A stretch of 64,000 bases of DNA, taken from positions 698,692 to 762,691 of the forward strand of contig NC_072463.1 in the NCBI RefSeq assembly GCF_027596085.1, in the 5' to 3' direction. The stretch is from Anoplopoma fimbria. Taxonomy: Eukaryota; Chordata; Actinopteri; Perciformes; Anoplopomatidae. The notes beneath the pieces were generated by a model, which saw only the letters and a program-made list of their open reading frames with translations, was not told the DNA's origin and searched no databases. Made by a program: the position numbers and the translations under genes. This document shows positions 29,418 through 51,368 of the stretch, piece by piece (the first letter of the stretch is position 1; each line of letters starts with the position of its first letter).

Positions 29418-30210
29418 ATTATATCCGGTCCCATCCTCACTCTTGGTCATGGACCAGAGCGCTTCAGCAGACTCCTCAGTCTCACACCTGGCTACAGTCC
29501 ACCTGCAGGATCCACAGCATGAGCTTTATTGACAGTGTTGACCTGTTCTGGGGTCATGCCTCCATGTTTAAAAGAGACGGGATCCATCCCAACAAGAGGG
29601 GCAGACACATGCTTTCAGCCAATCTGCAGCATACGGTGCAGCAGTGACTGCTAACATCCCACACCCCCCTCTTCCTCTTCCTCTTCCTCTTCGTCACAAC
29701 CGCAGCACCCGGAATCACATCAGAGCTCCCTAACAGGTCCTCATCACAGCTACTGCCAACAGGATGGAGACTCTCACTACCACCATCATCTCCACCCTCA
29801 GGTGCTCACTACAAGAACACCATCCAACCTTTGCTACCTCATGCTCATGATCACAAGCCTGTCAATGTTGGTCTTTTAAATATCAGATCCCTAAATAATA
29901 AGTCGTTCTTAGCTCTGGATTTTATTCATTTCAATAATTTAGACTTTTTTTTATCATCACAGAGACCTGGTTGTCGCAGGGAGACTGTAGTTCTCTGATT
30001 ACACATCTCCATCAACCCCGGCTGTCAGGCAACACCATTCTACATAGCTCCTTCACTTCATTTGGACATCTTGGTTTTATAGTGAACTCTAAGGATCCAG
30101 TGATCATTGTAATAATCTACAGACCACCCAGGCCCAACAGTGTTTTTATCCAAGAGTTACTTTCCCATGTGACATCAAAGTACGACAAAATTCTTGATTT
30201 TACATACATT
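29418..30210 (+). mobile_element. Truncated, broken LINE (ORF1 SGNH end and ORF2 endonuclease start)
   Basis: The remnant of a CR1/L2-like non-LTR retrotransposon. 29418-29644 encodes the end of an esterase-like ORF1 in two frames. ISGPILTLGHGPERFSRLL is followed, after a frame change, by TWLQSTCRIHSMSFIDSVDL and FKRDGIHPNKRGRHML, where the D..H pair fits the SGNH hydrolase final motif. From about 29860 an AP-endonuclease begins with VNVGLLNIRSLNNKS. It then shifts frame to TETWLSQGDC and runs to IYRPPRPNSVFIQELL. Reverse transcriptase is absent. At least two frameshifts and the missing 3' part show a dead copy. The clade is inferred from recalled word patterns. Confidence 0.75.
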
Positions 30211-33200
30211 TTTCTTCTTATTTAAGTGGAGGAGCCTCAGAAACAGGATGAGGGGAACTTTGTACTACAAAATAAAAGCGTGACAGAAAGAGGACACGAC
30301 TCACAACTGAATAAATAATATTAAAATAATAACCAGAGTCAGTCTTTTCATTAACACTTCCAGAGAATCATATTTACTAAAATAAAACCAACAGTGATGA
30401 TTTCTACACGAAAAACACATTCATTGTTTCTGTTAAAAGAACTAATGAGAGAGAAGTGAAGCTCAAAGGTTAAATTAAACCGGTTTTAATAAACGTTTCA
30501 AACTGTTAAAGGTTTTTCATACAGTCGGTGTTTAATCAGCCGGATCATCGTCTCTGATTGAATTAATCATGACGTTCCTCTCAGCGTGTCACAGGGTTTC
30601 TTTCATGAAGAGGATGAAGCAGAATGAGCGCTGAGGCGTTCAGAGGTTTCCAGTAATTAAACGTGGACGAGTCCTTTAAGAAGAAGAGTCTTCTGCTGAC
30701 GGGTGATCTTAATGAGATGAACGCTCCATCAGCTCTCCTCCACCCACACAGCTTCCACTGCAGACACACCTGCTTCTTACTTTCAGTAACTGTGTGTTCT
30801 GTTCCATGCAGTGTGCATTCCGTTACTTCCTCATTACCCTGTGGGAGGTATTCATTAGGTTGATTACTTTATTATTAGTCATTTCTGTATTTGGTGTTGT
30901 TGACACTCATGCATTGGAGGTGAAATGATAAACTGAAGCAGGTGTGTTGGTGTCAGGTGATCCACCAGGAAGAGGATGGTTTTTAATCAGAGCTAGAGAG
31001 AGGAAGCTTGTTTGTTTGCTTTCTATCTTAACGGTGATTCTTATTAAGACGTTGGACTTCTTGAGTACAACCAGAATGAGATGCTGCATCAGTGGCCTGG
31101 TGACAGAAGAACCTTTTTTTTGTATTGTTTTTCTCTTTGACTAAAGGTCCACTATAGACTGTCTGGCTCATATATCCGCTCTGCAAAGGATTGTGGGTAA
31201 GAATAGCCAGAAAATCATGCCGGCTTGCAAACTGCAAAATGTGGCCGGATGTAGTAGAACGTCCTGGAACTTCCTGGCGTACTGCATTTGAAGAACTATG
31301 CTTTGGGGAAAAACTTATTCTGTTTCTGGCAGAATAAACTGTGTGCTGGTTTGTTTATTGGAACACAAGCTGCAGAGTTTGGATGATATTTGGACACATT
31401 TTGTATTCTTGTCTTAGAGCTGAATCAGATATTACATCTGAAACGGACTAATTATAAAAGGGTTTACATCCACGTTAGATGAAAAGATCGACAGTAACTC
31501 AGTTCCAGGTTATCACTTCAAATGGTTATTGATCTTTATTCAACTCAAAATAACAAATCTGATCCCGTCAACACATCTGTAGGTGAAATAATATGAGATA
31601 TAATATAATAATTATTGTGCCAGAGATTTATCAAATGTAAAAAAAAGACAAAGAAGAAAAAATAGAGTAAAAAATATAAACATATATAAACAAAGTAATG
31701 AATATAAATTGTCTAAGAAGTAATACTAATAGTGTTAAACCCAATAGCAATAAAAGTAAGATAAAATCAGTAAAATAAGTAATAAGTATTGCATATGATA
31801 CGTTATTATTTTTGTAGTAGAAATAATTGTAGTTCTTATTTTCGAACACTTTAGATTCTTTATCTGAGATGTTTTGACTCATAAAGCAAAGTTTAGGATC
31901 AATTCTTATAAGTTTTATTATTAAATATTTAAACCTCTCTGGCCTGCAGGCCTTTGTTGCCCTCTGGTGGCGGACTGGAGTACTGCAACACTCAATCTGC
32001 TTTAAAGCCACAACCAGGACGTCCTGTAAAAGGCCAAAGTGTGTTTTTAGAGTTTTGAAGAAGAAGCAGTGAACTGTGTGTTCAGCGTGATGGAGACGCA
32101 GAGAGCAGAGGCAACGGTTCAACGGTTCAACGTTTCAACGGTTCAACGGTGTAAAAAAGTAGAATGCAGAGAAGATGGAAAAGTTTTGTCTAGTTTTGTA
32201 AATGACTAACTGTTGTTTCTTTATTTTCACATCATCTGATGGAGGTTCAGGACCTCAGCAGGAGACCTGACCTGATGCATCAAGTTGATATTTTTTGCTG
32301 AACACAGTATTATGCATTTGCCCTCTACACCCTCTGGTCGGAATGAGCATACTGATAAACGCACTGTTACAACTCCTCCATAGTGTCATATTGCTTTTCT
32401 GAGAATTATGATGATAAGTTCATAGTAGATGCAAAAGTATCCTTATGTACAATATATTATGTTGTTATTGTTGCTCCTGGATGGATCACACTCCTTGTCC
32501 TTGGTCATGGTGGCCACAGCACTTAAAAGAATAAACTTCATAATTCTCAAAATTCTGACCCTTTGCTTTTTTATTAACAGCATTTACTTGTACTTTTACT
32601 TTCAATACTTAAGTACATTTAATATCAGAAAATTACTTTTGATACTTAAGTACAGTAAATATCAGATACTTTAAGACTTTTACTCAAGTAGTATTCTAAT
32701 CGGTGACTTTCACTTTTACTGGAGTCATTTTCCAGGAAGGTATCTTTACTTTTACTCAAGCATGGCTTTTGGGTACTTTATACACCACTGGATTAACCTG
32801 TAAAAGGTATAATTGTAAATTGTGTAAATGTAATAGTTTGTTACTTTTCATATAAACTGCTTTTCCACCACAGCACTTGTTTTGACTCTTTTATATGCAC
32901 AAAGTTTATTTTCAGTGAGGGGAAAAAGCACTATAATGTGTTTATGATGGGATAGGATACCTCTTTCATTAGTTCAACACTCGTAGCCTTTTAGCCTAGG
33001 TAAGTGACCATGGTTACCAAGGGTCCTTTGGAGTCTCCAAATGGCCTAAACATACCCTTAGAAAGACACATGTAAAATATTCATTTTCTGTGGTATTGTT
33101 ATCACATCTGAACTGGGACTCGGTAAGGCTTCATGCTGTGGTCACATTGTGTTTTCCAGCTCATAAGTCTCATCTGCAGGCATCTGTTTGCAAAAGAATA

Positions 33201-35099
33201 TTGAGGCGGAAATAAAAACCTTCTACTTCAGTGTGTTCAAACTTCTATTACTCGATGCCAGTCGCACTAAGAGTGATTCTGTTGGGAAAGAACTTCAGAG
33301 TGTTACCTTTCAAAAGAGACCAAACCATGCAGGTACTCCAAATGGTTCCAGAACAGCTTTCCATTGACTCTGGGTGTGCCTCGGATAGGTAACGGGTTAA
33401 TAAGAGACATTTAATAATTATTATTTCAGGAATGAAGTCTCTGATTGGTTTTTAACACGTTTAATGTCCACATGTATATTCTGTTCTTACTGAGCATGAA
33501 CTCAAGTTAAACTGAAACATCATGAAGCAGAAGAACAGTTCTGTCTGATGTTAGGGTCAAATGTAAAAAGTGAAACAGTCCAACCTCACTCTCCTCCTCC
33601 TGCAGACTCTCCTCCTCCTCCTGCAGACTCTGCTCCTCCTGCAGACTCTCCTCCTCCTCCTGCAGACTCTGCTCCTCCTCCTGCAGACTCTGCTCCTCCT
33701 CTGAAACATCCTCACAAACGTCTCTGCAGTGAAATCATTTCCTCCTCTCTCCTCGATCTCATTATGATTTAAATCCTTTTTGTTTCAATCCTCTCATCGC
33801 CCTGCAGAGCTCATCAGCACACCTGTGTGGAGGCAACCTGGTCTCCTCCTCCTGCTCTCTGATTGGTCGGGAGAACTCATGTTGATCCACATCTGTGACA
33901 TCACAGCTGTTTTCATCTGGGAGCTATTTTACATTTTAGCATAACAGAGGAAAGTGTGACTTTTATGGAGAGGAAGAAGATGCAAACCGTCTTTTACTGT
34001 TTTGTCACAAGTTTGATTCAGTTAGAGAAGTTTTAAAAGAATAAAAGTGAAAATAAAATAAATATTTGGTTTTCAGGTTTTGAAATCATTAATTGAACTG
34101 AAATTCACCAATTTGTTTATGTCCATTCCATAAAATCCCCCTAAAAAAAATATATATATATATATATTCCTGATTGTAATGCAACAAAATACTTTCGTGA
34201 GACGCTGGTCATTTATTCTCTGAACCTCCTAAATTTGACTTAATTTAAGGTAGTTTATTTTTTCTTGTTCTTGTTTTTCAGACTCAAAGCATCCCGATGT
34301 CTCTTAGAGCTCCATTAAAACACATCACTGTTGTTCCTTCATCATCATCACCATCATCATCATCACACTGATGGCGCAGAAAATAGTCCTCAACAAATGC
34401 ACTATTGCCGTTTGTTTGTTTGTTAAAATCTAAAGTGAGCAGCTGTTTTGGGAAATTACTGATACAAGTATTTATTTGTTTTAAAGTCAACAAACTTTAA
34501 AAAATGTAAGCGATAGCATTTAATAAATTTGTCTTTTTTTTTTTTTACTAATTTTCAAATGTTTATTATTCTTGATATTCTTTTCTTCAAAATTCCCTTG
34601 AACATCTATATTCTTTTTATTTTCTCATTTTCTTTTTTAAATGACTGTCTATCTGCTGGGCTGAATTCTTTGATCGAGTTAAAATGAAGTTTATTATTAT
34701 TATTATTATTATTATTAAAGGTTCATGTCTTCAGGAGGAACCAGTGAGTTTGGAGCTGAGAGCCACAGACAGGAAGTGTTGGGAGACACATTGTTGCTTT
34801 TTTGGTCTTTTCACTGGATTTGTTGACAATATGAATAATATAGAAAAACACCGGATTATTAATTATGTTTCTCTTAAACTTTTTGTCCCAAGTAAGAAAA
34901 TAAAATCTACATTTAATAGTTCTGTAGTTTCTCTATTTTTTTAATAAAAAATAAGAAAATCAAATTACTTTTGTTCAAATAGCTCTATTTCTACATATTT
35001 ATATATATATATACACACACACACATATATGAATGTTTCAGGTTGAACTCACAAACAAACACACAAACACACACTCACACACACCCTGTGAACCCAGTA
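30211..35099. other. Intergenic between LINE remnant and ppp2r5e 3' end
   Basis: No gene was recognised. It contains a short (GTTCAACG)-type repeat near 32113-32150, an 18-bp minisatellite at 33590-33705, an (ATT)n run near 34693-34718 and a TA/CA run near 34995-35027. Confidence 0.6.
33590..33705 (+). repeat. Minisatellite, unit about 18 bp (CTCCTCCTGCAGACTCTG)
   Basis: Six to seven imperfect copies. The plus strand reads repeated PPPADS, a low-complexity frame that I do not consider a gene. Confidence 0.9.
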
Positions 35100-37720
35100 A
35101 ATAAAGCAATCCAGCATCTGGGCTTTATCACAAAACAGGTTTAATTTAATATCTCTTTATTTTTTAAAATAATTAAACATTTGTATTTCTCCAACCCTTT
35201 TTTGTCTTTTTTTTTTCTTCTCAGTTTTGAAATCATATCATATCCGGGCCGTTCTAAAGCACATTAATTCTGCGAGGGAGGAGGGGGGAGGTTTTATTTT
35301 TTAACGAGACAAAGTGGTCTGCTCCGTGGACCTCCCCCTCCCTCCCTCTGACTCCCTTCCTCCCTCCCTCCCAAACTAAAAAAAATATATCCAAATGGTC
35401 AAAAGAAACTTCATCAAAATATCCAAAAAATGAGATAAAAACCAAGAGAAGGGGAAGGAGTGAGACAGAGAGGAAGAAAAAAGGGGGAGGGTGGGGGGGG
35501 AGAAACACTATCATAAATACCAGGAAGTGTTGTTCCATAATACCTCTTTATATACTGGATACTCCTCTCCACAGACTCCTAAGCAAAAAACATAGGCTAA
35601 ATTACTACAAGATACAAGATAATCAGTGTACTGCATTCAATAACAATGTACAGGGTCGTCCTTTGTTGTTGATGTAATACTGTGAAGTCAACACAACCCC
35701 CCCATCCCTCCCGGTGGGCGGAGGGGGAGGAGGTGGAGGAGTGAGGTGGAGGTGAGGCAGGGCCGCTCGTCTTTTCACAACAGGAGGAAGGTTTTTTTTT
35801 AGTCTCCTCTGAAGATTTATTTTGTTTTTGTTTGTGTTTTATTTTGAAAAGCCCCCATTATGGCCGGAGGGTACCAGTACCAGACTGATACCTGGGACAC
35901 CTGGTGTGGCAGGTAAGGAGGGAGAGAGGGAGGGGGCAAAAAGGTTTAAAAGAATAAAGATGGAAGAAAAAAGGAGGAAAGATAATCAACTGGATGAGAA
36001 GGAGTCCATCTTTTTGTTCTTTGTATTTTTTGGAGGATATGAATGGAGTGCGTTTACATGTGGATATTCTCCTTTATATGAGTTTATATGTGTGAGCTGC
36101 ATCACCGAAGAGTTTCAACAAAATAAAAGTTAAATTAAACGACCAAGATGTGAACTCGTCCACAAAAACAGCAGAACAGGACGAGACGCTCGGCTTTAAG
36201 AATTAAAAAGCATTTGTGTAAAAAACTTGACATTAGATTAATTAACGCTTGAATTCAATATATTTATTTTGTTTGTCATTTGCTACATCAGTTTGTTAAT
36301 TCATTGTGTTAATACAATCATATGTATTTTTGTATCGTGTAGACTTTGTTTGCAGACCACCAGGTGGCGCCAAAGTAAAATCAAAATACCTCTAATCCGG
36401 CACACAGTGGTGGAAGAAACTATTTCAAACCCCAAATGTGATTTATATTGAATATTTATGCAAAAATCAATCAGTTTATTTACATTCTGAAAATACCTCT
36501 ATAGCAGTTTCATTGTTTGGAGCAGAGTCTGCAATTCGATGAGTGCATGTTCAACTGGTAACTTTATCTCACTGACAGAAGTTTCACCCATTGATTGATT
36601 GATTGATTGATTGATTTCATACAGCTGCATCATTCAAATGTGGTGGCTTTTATTGTGAAACAGCCACAGGAAATACGATGTGACTGCTTAAGATTAGATT
36701 GTGTGATTTTAAACTAAACCCTGGGATCTGTAGTAGTAAAACACCTCACTTGTTTTTTATGCAGTAATGAGGTTCTTTTTAATTATTGATGTAGTTTTGA
36801 GGGAAATAAATGTAGATAACAGATTAAAGAATAAAAATAAGTACATTTAATACCCGTACATTAAACTCTCCCATGAAATCCCATGTAAACGCACTCACAG
36901 ATGGGTTGTGTGTCTGAGGAAGTTCCTGATGTTTTTAAATGTGTGTTTTTGTTCAGTTTTTTTCCTCCTGTTTAAAACAAGGAGACCCTGTAGACAGGTG
37001 GGCAGGGCCAGAGAGGAACCTTAAAGGGGGAGGGGGGGAACCATTATCAGTCCGGACGTCCCACACGGGGGGCAGAAATGACAGATGCACCATTAGAGAG
37101 GAAGGAGACAGAAAGGTGGAGGCAACGAGAGGAGGAGCAAAGAGGAGGAGCAGGAAAATAAAAGTTACACACGGGACAGTACTGAAGAAGAGCGGGATGA
37201 AGAGTAAAATCTATCTTCTCTTTTTTTGTTGTTTTTTTGTTTTCCAAGAGTTCGTCTCACGTCCTACAGTCCAAAAGTGTTTTTTTTGTTGTTGTTTAAT
37301 TCCCCCTCACACACAAGTCATTTTCTATTTTTTTCTTCCTTTTTTTTATTATTATTGTTTTTGTTTATCCGTTTGCAATAATATCAGTTTAAGGGGAAAA
37401 AAAAGAAAAAGAAAAAAATAATTATTTACAGTGCTGTTGAAATAATGAAAACAGACGTGATGAATCTACTGTAAAGTAAGTCGCACAAACACAGGAGGAA
37501 AAAATAAAACAAAACATAAGAAATAAACAAAAAAACTATTAAGAAACCAGCGGGCGCTCCGTGTCCATCCGAAGACGGTGGCCTGTATCGGGGATTCCTC
37601 GGAGCTCTGGGCAGACATGGCTGATGTGGGGGAGTCGGGGTAAGGATGGAGGGGAGGGGGAGTCACAGGGGGAGGGGGGGCTAGGGGTGGGGGGGCAGAG
37701 GGGAGCGGGCGCTGTCTTCG
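35100..37720 (-). other. ppp2r5e: Probable ppp2r5e 3' UTR
   Basis: This lies directly after the stop codon on the minus strand. Several minus-strand AATAAA signals occur, for example at 35821-35816 and 35161-35156. The latter is followed by a GT-rich stretch (35085-35045 on the minus strand), which fits a distal polyadenylation site. Pyrimidine- and T-rich runs dominate. Which signal is used cannot be told, so the left border is a guess. Confidence 0.4.
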
Positions 37721-46283
<8,563 letters not shown>

Positions 46284-46302
46284 CTGGGCGCACAAACCAA
46301 AC

Positions 46303-46361
46303 GCACAGAGAGAGAGAGAGAGAGCGAGAGAGAAAGAGAGAGAGAGAGAGCGAGAGAGAGA
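46303..46361 (+). repeat. (GA)n microsatellite beside a splice acceptor
   Basis: GA repeat with a few GC/AA interruptions. On the ppp2r5e sense strand it is (TC)n, starting about 18 bases upstream of the exon 2 acceptor. Confidence 0.9.
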
Positions 46362-47470
46362 TAATACGATTAAATTTGTGCAGAAATAAATGTGAGGTTT
46401 CTGACTTTTATAGAGGTCAGAAAGCTGCAACACCAAACAGGGAATCAAAAACTTGGACTTAAGTTTGAGTATTAAAAGTAAAAAGACGATTCCTTCTATC
46501 TTTCTTTATGTTGACATTTATTAATTTATTGTTCATGTTGTCCTTATCTTTGTGTTCTTGTGTTTGCTGTTTTGTTTAGGCAAAAAAATTAATATTTATT
46601 TTATTTATGATTATATTTCTTAAATATTCACATGGTATTTAAATCTATTTAAAAACAAGCTACTTGAAAACGCGGCACAGGGCTCTATTTTATGACAATA
46701 ATATTAACTAAAATTATATTGATCAATAATAAAAATAAAACAGCACTAGTAATCTCAATATTAAGGGAAAGTTTCCTCCTCCCTTGAAAATAATAATAAA
46801 TAATAATAATTTAAATTAATCATCCCTCCATCGCAAATTCGTAAAACAAACTACCAGAAAAAAATGAAAAAGGTTTTACAAGTACAGTATAATATCCAGT
46901 TAAAGAAATAAGCACTGAAGCTCAACTGAAGAACAAACGTGTGGCTGAGGATTTTTGTTTTGAAGATGTTTTGCAATTTTTCTCACAGCAGCAGCAAGTT
47001 CATCTGTCTGGCATCAATAGAAGATTATCTTAGTGGTAAGCATGAGCAGGGAAAGAATAAGAATTACTAAAAAGGCACAATATAACTTACAAAAATGTGA
47101 GTTGAGCAAAATATTTACGTTTGTATTTGAACTAAACTGTCAGAGAAAACAAAGGATGCTTAACATGCACTCCTTCAGGCCAACAAGTCTGTTTCCTGCT
47201 CTGCGTTCTTTTCTCTGCAAGAGGAGGATGAGAGCGTCTGCCTCATTATGCAGCAGCGAAGCTTCTCTGAGGCTGAGCTGTCACAACCCGTATGGATGTA
47301 CAGGCAGAACAAGTCGTCAGGTATCTTTGTTCTGATCCCACGGAGGGAGACGTGGCGGAGGGTCGCCCAGAGTTCAGACCTGCAGGGAGACGCTCCACGC
47401 TCGCTCCCTGATCGCCAGACCCGATGTTCCCGTCCCAGCAGGACCGGGACGTTATTATGCAAGAGATAAG

Positions 47471-47574
<104 letters not shown>

Positions 47575-48149
47575 TGCTCCCAAATTACACTTCAAAGTGC
47601 TCGTTTGTCATTTTGAATTCCGCTGCACTTCACGTTGAGTCACAAACTGCATTTAAATGAGTGAGAAACTTTTTAGAGGAACAATGAAATGACTTTTTCA
47701 CCTCTTAGTAACAAGCAGAGCGATTAGCTGATTCATTAATTTATAGACCTCGGGGCTCTAGGAATCCGTCATCTAATATTTTATACACCAAATGATTAAT
47801 TCATCAATGGAGAGAATAGTTGGTAGATCAATTGATGAGCAGTAATGATAAACAGCAGTTTATAATTACTATGCATTATCATTACTTTGGTTTGGTGGTG
47901 GCTTTTTTTTTACATTTACAATCGATTAAGAGAGTAAGATTTTTGTATAGTTGCTGATTTCCTTGAGCTTTCACCGTCTGCAGATATTAAAGGTGTTACA
48001 TTTTGTAGTTTTAAAGACCCTTTTTAGATATAAATTCAAACTATTTCAATTTGCTGCTGTTGTAGTTCTTTTGCATGTTAAACAGGACAGTAAAAAGTCA
48101 AGTTGATCAAAACACACTTTGTTCCGCATTGTAGCAGGAAAGTGTCATA

Positions 48150-48319
48150 TTTAAATACATTAATGACCTGTGTAGATCAAAGATTATGATAATAATGTAT
48201 TAAATATATATAATACATTATTATCATAATCTTTGATCGACACAGGTCATTAATTAAATATATATATATAATACATTATCATAATCTTTGATTTACACAG
48301 GTCATTAATGTATTTAAAT
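48150..48319. repeat. Triplicated palindromic repeat
   Basis: An arm reading CATTAATGACCTGTGTAGAT then CAAAGATTATGATAATAATG (about 48158-48201) is followed by two inverted copies (48212-48252 and 48270-48312), both reading ATCATAATCTTTGAT then ACACAGGTCATTAA. The outermost copies also pair through 'atttaaatacattaat'. An adjoining (AC)n(AT)n block reaches 48395. Confidence 0.8.
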
Positions 48320-48335
48320 ATATTATATAATATAA

Positions 48336-48399
<64 letters not shown>

Positions 48400-48961
48400 A
48401 TGGTATTTAGAGTTGAAGGAATTACTAATTTTGAGAAATAACATTGGATTGTTTCTACATTTTAGGACCCAATATGCTCAAACATAAGATTTATTTGCGT
48501 GTATCTGCGTTTACTTCACAGAGGTGGAACCATGTTTAGCTCTTTATGGTCTTTGCCTGAAGGTTTAGCTGGAAGGCTTTGAGACAGAAGGAGAAGCTAA
48601 TGCTCATTAACGCTCTTTAACATTCATTAACTTGTAGCATGTTACGAGGTTAAGCCTCATCAGAGATACATTCTGCTTGTGCCACAAAACGTTTCCTCAT
48701 GTCCTGGGATTTTACAATTCATGAAGACGCAAATCGGGCGACTTGAGGCTCAAAGACTTCTGGTCTTAGTTGGAGAAAGAAATGTTTAAAATCAAAACTT
48801 CTTGTCAAATCAACTTATCACAAAAGAGACAAACTGATGCATTTGGATTTTTTTCCCAGTAACACTCTGAAACCCAAGACCTGCCCCAAGATTTAAACCC
48901 ACAGTTTCTTCAACCCAAAGCCAAAACTACACCAGAAGCTGTAAAAAAATTATTAAAAATA

Positions 48962-49215
48962 CTTTATTCTACATGTCTCATTTAAAATAAACCGTTGATT
49001 GTATCCTCATTCTGTGAAAAACATTCAATTCTGAGCTACTCAGCTAAATGTGAAGCCACGATTGATTCATCTGAGACCAACAGTCATGTGACAAAAATCC
49101 AGTAAATCTTGAACTGACCTGCTGCTGAACGCATTACACTGAGCAGACAGGAGAGGCTGTAAGTCGAGGTTGTAACAATGTAAATAGTTCATTATATAAA
49201 GCAGGTGGAGCCTCA
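48962..49215 (+). repeat. Dispersed repeat shared with 45390-45640
   Basis: Second, diverged copy. Its upstream flank ('aaagccaaaactacaccagaagctg', about 48920) also resembles 53583-53625. Confidence 0.6.
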
Positions 49216-51303
49216 GAGAGTTAATGCATCAACTGTGGGCCAGAAGGGGGCGCTGAATCTGTCTTTTCTTTCTAGATCAAATAGAATTGAGCAGGTCAGA
49301 ACGACTGAATGGTTAAACCTTTGAAATCCTCCTGAAGCTCTGACCGTTCAAACGGAGAGGGATGTTTCCTGATTTGGGAAACAAACCCTTTGGCAGAGCT
49401 CATCCGCCGCATTTAAAGTGATTATTGTAAACATCTTTTGATCCAAATGCCACCAGTTACTCACGACCTGCTGACCTCCTGCTCCTCCTCCTCCGGAGTC
49501 CAACGTACCCGGCCAGAAAACAAACCCAAACCCCCTGATTGACTGGCAGGAGTCCTGAGCTCTGCAGGATTTAATCCCCACAAATTTAGTTGGGCGGAAT
49601 AGAACCAAGCACATGCTCGCTCAAACGTTACCCTGTCATGTATCAGAGCAAATGCATTTAACTCTGATGACTTTAAGCAACATTTCTAATTTCAAACCGA
49701 GATATTAAAATCAAAGCAACCAGGATGGAACCTCATCTACAGTCTGTGGTGGAGAGAAGCTCACGGTTAACCTGCCAACAAGATCAAACAGGTTCCTCTT
49801 TGCCCCTCATGTGCTCCAAATACCTAAAAAAAGAGAGCTGACCAGAATATTAAGGTGGCTGCAAAGTCAACACGTCCTTGAGCAAGATATTCACTAAGGC
49901 TAGTTTTTTTTTTTAGGTCGCTCTGGATAATCAGAAATTCTGTGAAATATCAGAAACCAAAAAATCTTGAAGCTGTTGTTATGGACAAAGACCAAATGAG
50001 TGCACGTGATGTGAAAGGGGCTGGACGTAGCGATGCATTCATAGTTCATTGTTTTGCTTTGATGGTCGTACAGTTTTGGTTGACTCTCATAGAATTGTTT
50101 CCAGCAGCAGCAGGCAGATGTTTTTAGCATAAAAGCTCTGATTATCCACCGTTTCTCTCCAGGTGGAGCACACGCAGGATTTTGGGAGCACATCATTAAA
50201 AAATACTTTCCAGGCCTGTTGGACTGTATCAGGTAATGTTCATTATGTGGCTCAAAAACACATTGAAGACCAGCAATATGACTATTTTCTCATATCAATT
50301 ACTCAAACTAAACTTTGTTTTCCTCACATGACAAATGATACAAAAACTGAGTAAAGTCTTGATGAAATAAAGTAAATAAAGGCTGCGTTTAACAACCACA
50401 AAACAGTATAAAAACATCTGTTAAACTCTCACACAACTCGTGCAGTATAATGAAGTCTCATTTTTCCAGTCGTAGGCTAACTACTTCACGAACACATGAT
50501 TGTTTTTGCCAAAATCCAAAACTTCTGCCTCTACAGTCTCGTGTCCTGCAGTGTCAGTGTTTTAAATAGTACGGTTTTAGCAAACCATTTGCTTCAGTTC
50601 ATGAAGGATGTACTCCTCAAGAATTCAATGTAGCACACTGAGTAATTGACATACAAATGTTTATTTTACGGGTGAAGTATTCCTTTAAGATGGCTTAAAT
50701 AAATATTAAACATTTTTCGGAAAATGTCTAGAAGATCTGACCATCTAAGAAGAAAAGTTCAAAGGGTTTCCTTTCCTGCAGATCAAACCTCTGCAGATCA
50801 AACGCACCTAGAGTGTAATATAATGAGGATATAATGTGTGTATATAGAAAATTATAATATACACGTTATCATAATAATATATAGATATAGTCCATAGTGC
50901 ATGCTTGTTTCGTGTGTTCAGTGTGTGTGTGAATGAGTACAGTAGTGAACATCTCCGCTGTACTTCATCACAGTAATTACTGGCTGCAGGACTCGGGGTC
51001 GTCTTGTGTTACGGAGGCTCCGCCGCTATAGGAGCATGTGAACGGGCCTTAAAGGAAGCTATTAATAGACAGATAATCACACAGGACACAGTAATCCCTC
51101 CACAGAGACACAGAGAGCACAGCCAATGGGCTCGGAGCAGGGCGAGAGAGTACCAGTGTGAATGTGGGAGAGGGAGAGAGAGAAAAGAGTGTGTGACTGT
51201 ATTTAAGCATGTGAGAGAACGAGTGTGTTTGTAGCCTAGAATAACCCAGAAACTACCCTTCACACTCAGCAAGGAAGAACCCTGGAGTGGACGTGCTACT
51301 ACA

Positions 51304-51304
<1 letters not shown>

Positions 51305-51368
<64 letters not shown>
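51305..51368 (+). repeat. (AC)n microsatellite
   Basis: About 31 AC units with a few G interruptions at the ends. Confidence 0.95.

Noticed and set aside
31631..32122. 163-codon minus-strand open frame
   Set aside because: AT-rich, hydrophobic and low-complexity at the C-terminus, with a common 'ccctctggtggc' repeat word inside; no family resemblance.
33548..33772. Pro/Ala/Asp/Ser repeat protein
   Set aside because: It is the 18-bp minisatellite read in one frame, with no flanking coding signal.
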